The notes under the pieces: model-generated | Told to the model about the DNA's origin: nothing | The model's input: the letters and a program-made list of their open reading frames with translations, nothing else | Databases searched by the model: none | Part shown: one piece after another, positions 1-6,194 of the stretch | How the letters are laid out: each line of letters opens with the position of its first letter | How positions within the stretch are numbered: the stretch's first letter is position 1 | Position numbers and translations under genes: made by a program | Origin: Magnetococcales bacterium | GTDB lineage: Bacteria > Pseudomonadota > Magnetococcia > Magnetococcales > Magnetaquicoccaceae | Assembly: GCA_015229095.1 (NCBI GenBank) | Contig: JADGCE010000001.1 | Span: 29,701-58,756 of the forward strand | Length of the DNA stretch: 29,056 bases | Direction of reading: 5' to 3'

Positions 1-23
1 AAAAACAACCCGGACAGTGTAAC

Positions 24-404
24 ATGAATATGGCCTATGCCCAATCCAGTTTAGGCGTCAGTGAAATTTTAAACCGCCTGGCCAAAAAGGCCAGAGCAGA
101 GCGGTTGGAGCTGGCCTTGCCTTTGATCAACGCCTTGCGTGTCTATTTTTCTCCAGAAAAAACCTCCCATGGTGCACCTGTCGGGGTTTTGACTGTCGGA
201 GAGTGGCTGGAACTTTTTGAACGTTGGGACGCCATCCTGGGAACCCTTCATCAGCGTCGGATCCGCTTCATGCGAGAGTTTTTCCAGGAATTTTTCAACA
301 ATTTGCCCAGCAATACACCCGCCGCCCTCCTCCAGGCCCTGCAAGAGTTGCTCGCCACCATGGACAACCTCCTCTCCGACAACACCCACGCCGCCCACCC
401 ATAG
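24..404 (+). CDS. hypothetical protein, 126 aa
   Basis: I do not recognise this protein. It is leucine-rich and mostly predicted helical, with no signal peptide, membrane segment or familiar motif. The middle carries charged and aromatic helices (around residues 75-95, rich in Arg, Phe and Glu), and the C-terminus is low in complexity and ends in His/Ala/Pro. The ATG at 24 has only a weak GGA nine bases upstream. The frame stays open to the window's left edge, so the true start could lie outside. The stop codon falls inside the hairpin region at 403-457. The next gene on the same strand, an ExeA-like ATPase, has its own likely promoter, so a shared operon is not required. Base composition and codon use look like the neighbours, which supports a real gene. 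Confidence 0.55.
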   Translation: MNMAYAQSSLGVSEILNRLAKKARAERLELALPLINALRVYFSPEKTSHGAPVGVLTVGEWLELFERWDAILGTLHQRRIRFMREFFQEFFNNLPSNTPAALLQALQELLATMDNLLSDNTHAAHP

Positions 405-457
405 AGCGCGGGGTGCCTCTTCGGTAGCCCACGCTCTGAGGGACTCCGAAGAGCGTG
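403..457 (+). promoter_or_regulatory. overlapping inverted repeats able to form alternative hairpins
   Basis: Three mutually exclusive pairings are visible. AGAGCG (403-408) pairs with CGCTCT (432-437), extended inward by GGGGTGCC/GGTAGCCC with one mismatch. CACGCTCT (430-437) pairs with AGAGCGTG (450-457). CTCTTCGG (417-424) pairs with CCGAAGAG (446-453). The first segment overlaps the stop codon of the upstream gene. No T-run follows, so a simple intrinsic terminator is not indicated. It may be a factor-dependent terminator, an mRNA-stabilising structure or a structural switch; the sequence alone cannot decide. Confidence 0.45.
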
Positions 458-570
458 CCGGCCATGCCCCACCCCGGATCGCAAACCGCATCGAAGTGAC
501 CCACTCCCGCAAAATATTATCGAAACCCTACCCTCCCCCCTCATGGAGCGTTTTTGCGCAGCGGTTTTAA

Positions 571-579
571 TGCTACAAT
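571..579 (+). promoter_or_regulatory. extended -10 promoter (TGC-TACAAT) for the ExeA-like ATPase
   Basis: TACAAT at 574-579 is preceded by TG-N, the extended -10 signature that tolerates a weak -35. No good -35 is present at 17 bp spacing. Transcription would start near 586, giving a leader of about 43 nt to the ATG at 629. This argues against the in-frame TTG at 554 as the translation start. Confidence 0.45.
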
Positions 580-628
580 GCCTTCGGGTCACCTCCATAA
601 AAACAGACCAAGGCAGCGCAACACACCC

Positions 629-1813
629 ATGGATCACTCACAAGACCGGTCTGTACTGGGCAACCGCCCCCGTACACAACACTTTTTTTCCGCCAGAAGC
701 CATGCTGCGGTGTGGCGTACCCTGCGCTCTTGCCTGACACAGAGCGATGGGGTACTCGTCATTACAGGAGAAGCGGGCATCGGCAAAAGCCAACTGCTGC
801 TGCAGTTGCAAGGGGTGTTGCCAGAGAGCTGGGATATGGCCATGACGGATGCCGGTCAACCGCAGACCCTCTTCACCCAGGCCCTCTGTGAAGCCGTGGG
901 CGCCGAAATTGCCGGACCACAGGAGTGGGCCATCACCGCAGACGAGCTGCTGGATGCCCTCTCCGGTCGGATGGAATTTGGCCGCAACCTGCTGATCGCA
1001 GTGGACAATGCGCAGGATTTGACTCAGGAAAACCTGAACATTTTAAACAATATACTTGTTTTTTCAGTCAGCCGGGCATACCCGGTGCAAATCCTGCTGA
1101 TGGGCCGACCGGAGCTGGCCCAGCATTTGGATCTGGCGTCCTTTCAGTTGCTGCGCAATGCCACGATCGCCACCGTGGAGATGCCCGCACTGACCCGGCT
1201 GGAGGTACGGGAATATCTCCGCTATCAGAGCAAACGGCGACTGGGCAACATACCCTATATCACATGGCCCGCCTGGCTTGAACTCTTTGCCACCAGTCGG
1301 GGCAACCCGCAGCAGCTGGACCAGCTGCTGCAACAGATTGTGTTCCTGAACAAGGGCAAAGAGCTGCGCATCCTGACCAGTGCGCTGGTCAACAAAGGCC
1401 GCATGGCCCTAGATCCCAACGATCACCCCATGCCGGGAAGGGCCTTCATTCCATGGGTGGGATTGATGGTATTGCTCACCGCTCTGCTTGCCCTTTATGG
1501 CGCACTGTTTTTCGCGTTGTCAGTCACGTCGCGCCACGCCACGTCACCAGAACCGCCGCACGAACGACCGGCCCAGCAGGCCCAGCAAGGGCCGACTCTC
1601 CCCTCTCCCCCCACGGAGGAGGGCGGCAAAGAGAGCAACCCAGGCGTGCCATCGCCGCCGCCACTGCCGGTGCTGCCTCCTCTCCCCGTGACAGCCACCA
1701 CGGCCACCCCCCCTCCCCCGCCACCCACCCAGGCAACCGCCACGGAGGGTGAACCGTTGCCCGTGCATCCCCTGCCCACCCCGGACAGCAAGCCCCTGAA
1801 ACGAACCCCATGA
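629..1813 (+). CDS. ExeA/MshM-like AAA ATPase with C-terminal membrane segment and proline-rich tail
   Basis: This 394-aa protein has the layout of the ExeA-type AAA ATPases that assist type II secretion and MSHA-like pilus assembly: a short FFS...H lead-in (residues 19-25), Walker A GEAGIGKS (47-54), a Walker B-like strand LLIAVDNAQ (121-129), and a GRPEL sensor-like segment (159-163). A hydrophobic stretch at about 274-299 should cross the inner membrane once, and residues 300-394 are almost entirely Pro, Thr, Ala and Gly. ExeA normally has a DEAQ Walker B; here the acidic second residue is Asn, so hydrolysis may be altered. I chose ATG 629 because an extended -10 promoter lies at 571-579; an in-frame TTG at 554 would fall upstream of it. 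No GspB/ExeB partner is adjacent, but a pilin-like gene lies at the far end of the window. Specific role unknown. Confidence 0.75.
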   Translation: MDHSQDRSVLGNRPRTQHFFSARSHAAVWRTLRSCLTQSDGVLVITGEAGIGKSQLLLQLQGVLPESWDMAMTDAGQPQTLFTQALCEAVGAEIAGPQEWAITADELLDALSGRMEFGRNLLIAVDNAQDLTQENLNILNNILVFSVSRAYPVQILLMGRPELAQHLDLASFQLLRNATIATVEMPALTRLEVREYLRYQSKRRLGNIPYITWPAWLELFATSRGNPQQLDQLLQQIVFLNKGKELRILTSALVNKGRMALDPNDHPMPGRAFIPWVGLMVLLTALLALYGALFFALSVTSRHATSPEPPHERPAQQAQQGPTLPSPPTEEGGKESNPGVPSPPPLPVLPPLPVTATTATPPPPPPTQATATEGEPLPVHPLPTPDSKPLKRTP

Positions 1814-1814
1814 G

Positions 1815-3230
1815 TTACGGCAGCAGCGGCAGCGGGCGGGGACTCTCTGTCGCTGGCTCCCCCTGGCCCAACCCCTGCAAACGGCTTTGCATCTCTTGCA
1901 ACTGCCTGTTGAAATGTGTAAAACCCGCCGGACGGATCTGCTGTTTTTCCGCCATCTCCCCGGCCAGCTCGGCTTGAAAACGCTGTACGGCCTGCACTTC
2001 GGGATGTTCCGTCTCCCGACCCTTGTGGAGAATTTCCAGAAGATCCTGGAGGGTACGCAGGGCGGCGGCATGCCTCCCCTGCATCTGTTGCGCTCTGGCC
2101 AAACCCGTCAGTGCCCGCACCAAACCCGGTATCGACTCCCGCTGTCGAAACAGTACGGCCCCCCGATTGTACAAGGCAACAGAGGGTTCCGGCTGATTTT
2201 CCAACCGCAGATTGTCCGCCAGAGCGATCAGCGCTTCCGCCGTTTTCACATGATCAGCCCCGTACAAGGATTCCACCAGGGCGAGGGTGCGCACCAAAAG
2301 AGGCCGGCTTTGGCCGGGTTTTCCTGTTTTTTGATAGCAAATCGCCAAGTTTTGCAAGAGAGGCAACAGATCGGGATGCTGACCACCCCGCATATTTTCC
2401 GTGATGGCCAGTGCGCTTTTGAGCAACTCAACAGCCTGGATATAATCGCCCTCCTTTTGGAGAATATGGGCAAGGCTGTTTAAAACTTCGACCCGCAGGC
2501 TGTGGTAGGGACCACTGCTCTCCATTAAAATCTCTTTGGCGAGTTGAAAAAGTGGCAACGCCAGCGCTTCATGGCCCGCCTGCAGATGCCGTCTGGCTTG
2601 ACGCGCCAAAATAATGGCATCTCCCGGCGTCTCCAGCATCAAGGCCTGCTCCTGAATTTCGGTAACGCGCCTCTGATGTCTCTCCGCCTCCTGGGGATTG
2701 CCTTGCGCCACGGCAATCCCGGCCAACTGTTCCAGAATATGCACCTGCAACAAATGGCCGGAATCGGCTGTGCTCGCCACAATACCCAAGGCACGCTCCC
2801 ATGTCTGCCGCGCCAGGGAGAGTTTTCCCTCCGCCTGCCGGATGGCTGCCAACGCATCCAGAGACGGCAGCAAAACCCAATCGGATGGACCAAACGATGC
2901 TTCCAACAGGTGCAGCACCTGCTCCTGGTAACGGGCGGCTTGCGTCCATTGATTGTCCACGCGGTAAAACTGTGCCAGGCGGACCAGACTCCAAACCAAG
3001 CGCAGGTTACCCGGCTCCCACTCCACACCGGAACGACGAAGCTGCTGCAACCGGCTTTCCACTGCGGCAAAATCCTGCGGGGTGCGGGCGGCCAAGGCCA
3101 GGGTGACAAACCCCTCCCAATCTTCCACCGGGGGCGTGTCGGCTGGAAGAGGAGAGACGCAGAGGAGTAACAACAGAAGGGAACAGGCCAGAGAGCCTGG
3201 CCTGCGTCGAATCCACAACACGGGGACCAT
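1815..3230 (-). CDS. exported tetratricopeptide-repeat protein
   Basis: The mature protein is a series of about 42-residue TPRs of the kinesin-light-chain type: repeated helical pairs with GDY..A..LL..AL and HPDLLPLLQNLA-like motifs. Such repeats form a superhelical scaffold for protein binding. An N-terminal signal peptide (Arg-rich start, then a Leu-rich core and an A-D cleavage-like site near residue 32) sends it to the periplasm. ATG 3230 is used here; GTG 3221 is an equally good start, because AAGGA sits eight bases before it and it still precedes the signal core. The frame extends further upstream to 3341, almost touching the secG stop, but that would place about 37 extra residues ahead of the signal peptide. 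It follows secG on the same strand and is probably co-transcribed with tpiA-secG. Partners are unknown. Confidence 0.75.
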   Translation of the reverse strand: MVPVLWIRRRPGSLACSLLLLLLCVSPLPADTPPVEDWEGFVTLALAARTPQDFAAVESRLQQLRRSGVEWEPGNLRLVWSLVRLAQFYRVDNQWTQAARYQEQVLHLLEASFGPSDWVLLPSLDALAAIRQAEGKLSLARQTWERALGIVASTADSGHLLQVHILEQLAGIAVAQGNPQEAERHQRRVTEIQEQALMLETPGDAIILARQARRHLQAGHEALALPLFQLAKEILMESSGPYHSLRVEVLNSLAHILQKEGDYIQAVELLKSALAITENMRGGQHPDLLPLLQNLAICYQKTGKPGQSRPLLVRTLALVESLYGADHVKTAEALIALADNLRLENQPEPSVALYNRGAVLFRQRESIPGLVRALTGLARAQQMQGRHAAALRTLQDLLEILHKGRETEHPEVQAVQRFQAELAGEMAEKQQIRPAGFTHFNRQLQEMQSRLQGLGQGEPATESPRPLPLLP

Positions 3231-3345
3231 CCTTTTCTGCTCGCAGGCGGTGACCACAGGCTGCACATCCCGCAGCCAACGTGGCGCCCCGTTGCCCCCC
3301 CGTCTGTTCATCATCCGGACGGGAGCAACGGGAGCAACCACCGCA

Positions 3346-3819
3346 TCACGGGTTGGATTTGGGTACGGAGGGAAAGTCGGACTCCTGCCCCTGTTTTGCC
3401 ACGGGCAGGGCGGGAATGGCCGATGTGCCCGCCGGTTCTTCTGCCTTGGCGGGAGTCGGCGGCGGTTGCACCGGAGGTTCCGCCGGCTGGGCGGATTCCT
3501 TGACGGGAGAAGGAGGCAGAGCGGGTGTGGTGGCGGTGCTGCCCCCTGAGTCGGAAAGTGCCGACTTTTCCATCACCGACACATTGGCCCCCCTCTGGGA
3601 TGTGACAAAGGCCAGAGAAAGACTGGTGATCATAAAAACGGTTGCCAATCCGGCCGTCACTTTGCCCAGAAAGCTGCCGGAACCCCGCGCGCCGAAGACA
3701 CTCTGGGAACTGCCACCAAAGGCAGCCCCCATGTCCGCACCACTGCCTTTCTGTAAAAGAACGATAAAAATGAGAGACAAGGAGACCAAAATATGCACGA
3801 CCGTGATGATGAGCGTCAT
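3346..3819 (-). CDS. secG: protein translocase subunit SecG
   Basis: SecG is the small accessory subunit of the SecYEG inner-membrane channel and aids SecA-driven export. Two membrane helices (about residues 3-22 and 54-73) flank the conserved cytoplasmic loop with LLQKGSGADMGAAFGG and the SVFGARGSGSFL segment, which are diagnostic. At 157 aa it is longer than typical SecG (about 75-120 aa): everything after roughly residue 85 is a Pro/Ala/Ser/Glu-rich tail with no predicted structure. It lies 12 nt downstream of tpiA, a common bacterial pairing, and immediately upstream of an exported TPR protein. The ATG is unambiguous. Confidence 0.95.
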   Translation of the reverse strand: MTLIITVVHILVSLSLIFIVLLQKGSGADMGAAFGGSSQSVFGARGSGSFLGKVTAGLATVFMITSLSLAFVTSQRGANVSVMEKSALSDSGGSTATTPALPPSPVKESAQPAEPPVQPPPTPAKAEEPAGTSAIPALPVAKQGQESDFPSVPKSNP

Positions 3820-3831
3820 GATAAAACCTGT

Positions 3832-4632
3832 TTATTCCTCGATGGACACATGTTTGGGGTAGGCATCCGCAATGGCAAGGAAGGTGGCGGCGGCGAGAGA
3901 GGCCCCGCCGATCAACCCACCATCCACATCCTGCTGCGCGAAAATAGCCGCCGCGTTGGCTGGGGTCACGGATCCACCATAGAGAATTTGCACGCGAGAA
4001 GCAACGGTTGCACCGAGATGGTCGCTCAATTGCTGACGGATGAAGCCATGCACCTCCTGGATCTGGTCAGGGGTGGCATGGCGCCCGGTGCCGATGGCCC
4101 AAACAGGTTCGTAGGCCAGAATCCAGGGGGGATGCGGCTCCGCAGCCGCCAGGATGGCCGGAACCAGGGCCATCCATTGGGTACGAATCACCTCCAGGGT
4201 GCGTTCCGCCGTGCGCTCTTGCAGGGTTTCCCCCAGGCAGATGACGGGCTGCAACCCCTCCTGAAAGGCAGCAGCCATCTTGCGGGCGATCCCGGCATTC
4301 TCCTCCCCGAAGAGGGTGCGTCGTTCAGAGTGGCCCAACAGGACATGGCTGCAACCCACGTCGCGGAGCATGGCCCCGGAAATTTCCCCGGTATAGGGGC
4401 CGCTCACGGCGTCGGACATGTTTTGCCCTCCCAAACCGACGGGAGCCTCCGACAAGGCGTGACGGGCAACGGACAAGCCGGTAAAGGGGGGACAAAGGAC
4501 GAGATCGCAGGAGAGTCTCTGCTGCCCAATCCGTTCCAGCACGCCGTCACGCACCGCGCAGGCCAACTCCTGGGTAAAGAGCAGCGTCCCATTCATTTTC
4601 CAGTTGCCAATCACCAATCCCCGTCTCTGCAT
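3832..4632 (-). CDS. tpiA: triosephosphate isomerase
   Basis: TpiA interconverts dihydroxyacetone phosphate and glyceraldehyde 3-phosphate in glycolysis and gluconeogenesis; the product also feeds the DXP pathway, whose dxs gene lies on the other side of the divergent region. All catalytic features are present: Lys12 in GNWKMN, His101 in LGHSERR, Glu175 in AYEPVWAIGTG, and the phosphate-binding YGGSV (218-222). Its 266 aa are slightly above the usual 250. The N-terminus begins a few residues before the first beta strand, as expected for ATG 4632. It leads the tpiA-secG-TPR transcript. Confidence 0.97.
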   Translation of the reverse strand: MQRRGLVIGNWKMNGTLLFTQELACAVRDGVLERIGQQRLSCDLVLCPPFTGLSVARHALSEAPVGLGGQNMSDAVSGPYTGEISGAMLRDVGCSHVLLGHSERRTLFGEENAGIARKMAAAFQEGLQPVICLGETLQERTAERTLEVIRTQWMALVPAILAAAEPHPPWILAYEPVWAIGTGRHATPDQIQEVHGFIRQQLSDHLGATVASRVQILYGGSVTPANAAAIFAQQDVDGGLIGGASLAAATFLAIADAYPKHVSIEE

Positions 4633-4697
4633 CGCCTGCCCGCGCTCCCCGCACCCTCACTCCACACCCACAACAACCACACCCGTAACGCCCCGCC

Positions 4698-4703
4698 ACT
4701 ATA
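4698..4703 (-). promoter_or_regulatory. possible -10 element for tpiA
   Basis: On the minus strand the hexamer TATAGT sits about 65 bases before the tpiA ATG. A recognisable -35 is lacking at 16-18 bp spacing and there is no TG extension, so support rests on one hexamer in otherwise GC-rich DNA. Confidence 0.25.
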
Positions 4704-4802
4704 CCGGAAGGGAAGAGATAAAATCCAGTCTTTTTCCACGCCCCACAGGGACCCCCAGAGGGCAAAACAACCTGGGCGTCGCTGGAAGAGCAGCACCCCT
4801 CC

Positions 4803-4820
4803 CATGGCATGTCCGCCATG
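4803..4820. promoter_or_regulatory. operator-like dyad CATGGC-N6-GCCATG
   Basis: A perfect 6-bp inverted repeat with a 6-nt centre lies between the candidate tpiA and xseB promoters. Its size and position fit a dimeric regulator's site, but an inverted repeat this short can occur by chance, and no cognate regulator gene is in the window. Confidence 0.25.
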
Positions 4821-4904
4821 ATCACACCGTCACCTTCCGTTCCGGGAGAGGTCTGACCAGGAGAAACCCGCGCATGATGGCCTGGGCACGGCACAAGAGC
4901 AACA

Positions 4905-4933
4905 TTGCCCGTTTGTTTCGGATCTGCTATGTT
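4905..4933 (+). promoter_or_regulatory. sigma70-type promoter for xseB-ispA-dxs-tlyA
   Basis: TTGCCC (4905-4910) and TATGTT (4928-4933) are separated by 17 bp, and TGC directly precedes the -10, giving an extended -10. Transcription would begin near 4940 and leave a leader of about 100 nt before xseB. Confidence 0.5.
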
Positions 4934-5039
4934 CCTCACCGGTGCTGTTCGTGCGTTTTCCAGCCGGCAGATCATCGGGGGGGTGGACAAAAAAAGCCCT
5001 TGATATTTCTTCTGAATGTTTCCATCAGGACCGACACCC

Positions 5040-5264
5040 ATGTCATCCATCCCTTTTGAACAGTCGTTGGCCCGTCTGGAGGAGGTGGCGCATCTCCTGG
5101 AACGCGGGGATCTGCCCTTGGAAGAGGGTGTGGCTCTTTTCGAGGAGGGGATGCAACTTTCCCGACACTGCCAGGATCGGCTGGATGCCGCAGAAAAACG
5201 GATCACCAGCCTCTCTGCCACCGATGATTCCACCATCATCCGGGCAACCCCTTCCGGTGGCTGA
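5040..5264 (+). CDS. xseB: exodeoxyribonuclease VII small subunit
   Basis: XseB is the small subunit of exonuclease VII, a single-strand-specific nuclease; several XseB chains bind each XseA. The 74-aa protein shows the family pattern: PFEQSLARLEEVAHLLERGDLPLEEGVALFEEGMQL as two helices, then a third helix with CQDRLDAAEKRI. ATG 5040 is preceded by AGGA at nine bases, a better start than the in-frame ATG at 5016. It is first in a tight operon with ispA and dxs, an arrangement common in proteobacteria. The large subunit gene xseA is not in the window. Confidence 0.95.
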   Translation: MSSIPFEQSLARLEEVAHLLERGDLPLEEGVALFEEGMQLSRHCQDRLDAAEKRITSLSATDDSTIIRATPSGG

Positions 5265-5289
5265 CGAAAGGCCGGGCAGCGCAAATACC

Positions 5290-6183
5290 ATGGAATCTTT
5301 TGATCTTAAACACTATCTGCGCGATCGCAAAGAGTGGGTGGAGGAGGCTTTGCAGCGGCTGCTGCCCTGGGAACAAAGCCCCGCGCCACAACTCGACGCG
5401 GCCATGCGCCACAGCCTGCTGGATGGGGGCAAGCGGTTGCGCCCCATCCTCCTCCTGGCCTGCGCAGAGGCCCTGGGGAGCACGGCAGAGCCCCTGCTCC
5501 CCTTTGCCTGTGCCCTGGAGTGCATTCACACCTATTCCCTGATCCATGACGATCTACCCGCCATGGATAATGATGATTGGCGGCGCGGACGACCCACCTG
5601 CCACAAACAGTTTGATGAAGCCACCGCCATCCTGGCCGGCGACGCCCTGCTGACCCTGGCCTTTGAACTGGCGGCCCAACCCATTGCCGGGGTGGCTCCC
5701 CTGGAGCAATTGGCCCTGCTGCGCCTGTTGGCCCAGGGAGCGGGCATGGCGGGCATGGTAGGGGGACAAATGCTGGACATGCTCTCAGAAAAAAAACAGC
5801 TTTCCCTGGAAGCACTGCAAACCGTGCATGCCTGCAAAACGGGTGCCCTGATCCGTGTGGCCTGTCTGGCCGGTGCTCATCTGGGAGGCGGCACCCCCGA
5901 ACAATGCCAGAGATTGGCCGACTATGGGAGGGCCATCGGTCTGGCCTTTCAAATTGTCGATGACATTTTGGATGAAACAGGGGATAGTCAACTGCTGGGA
6001 AAGGCAACGGGGCAGGATCGGCACAGTGTCAAAGCCACCTATCCCCGTCTGCTGGGCCTGCCGGGCGCCCAACAAGAGGCAGAACGTCAGGTGGACCAGG
6101 CAATCGCCGCCCTGGCACCTTTTTCTCAACACGCCGAGCCTCTCCGTTACCTGGCGCGGTTTATTTTGACCAGAACACAGTGA
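5290..6183 (+). CDS. ispA: farnesyl diphosphate synthase (geranyltranstransferase)
   Basis: IspA condenses IPP with DMAPP and then geranyl diphosphate to make C15 farnesyl diphosphate, precursor of undecaprenyl and quinone side chains. Both Mg-binding motifs are intact: the first Asp-rich motif DDLPAMD at residues 87-93 (with the two-residue insertion typical of bacterial FPP synthases) and the second, DDILD, at 224-228. GGKRLRP (47-52) binds the diphosphate of IPP. The 297-aa length from ATG 5290 matches the family. The ribosome site is poor: GAAAGG lies nearly 20 bases upstream, so translation may be coupled to xseB, whose stop is 25 bases before. dxs follows after 11 bases, placing an early and a late isoprenoid enzyme on one message. 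Confidence 0.96.
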   Translation: MESFDLKHYLRDRKEWVEEALQRLLPWEQSPAPQLDAAMRHSLLDGGKRLRPILLLACAEALGSTAEPLLPFACALECIHTYSLIHDDLPAMDNDDWRRGRPTCHKQFDEATAILAGDALLTLAFELAAQPIAGVAPLEQLALLRLLAQGAGMAGMVGGQMLDMLSEKKQLSLEALQTVHACKTGALIRVACLAGAHLGGGTPEQCQRLADYGRAIGLAFQIVDDILDETGDSQLLGKATGQDRHSVKATYPRLLGLPGAQQEAERQVDQAIAALAPFSQHAEPLRYLARFILTRTQ

Positions 6184-6194
6184 CCCTATAGACA

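Larger units (their letters stand above)
4633..5039. other. 407-bp divergent intergenic control region
   Basis: No convincing gene is present here; the frames crossing it lack homology-like motifs and ribosome sites. It separates tpiA (-) from xseB (+), so it should hold both promoters. I see a good candidate for xseB (4905-4933), a weak one for tpiA (4698-4703), and a perfect dyad CATGGC-N6-GCCATG at 4803-4820. No riboswitch, SRP RNA or 6S RNA signature was recognised. Confidence 0.7.

Noticed and set aside
554..628. TTG at 554 as the start of the ExeA-like ATPase, adding 25 residues
   Set aside because: A TG-extended -10 element lies at 571-579, inside that stretch, and the added residues do not resemble the family; ATG 629 fits better.
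1544..1813. Repeats in the Pro-rich coding tail of the ATPase gene as a tandem repeat element
   Set aside because: The CCN-rich bases simply encode a low-complexity Pro/Thr/Ala tail; no regular unit length is seen.
4547..5284. 245-codon minus-strand frame across the tpiA-xseB gap
   Set aside because: It runs through both xseB (opposite strand) and the 5' end of tpiA in another frame, and has no recognisable motif.
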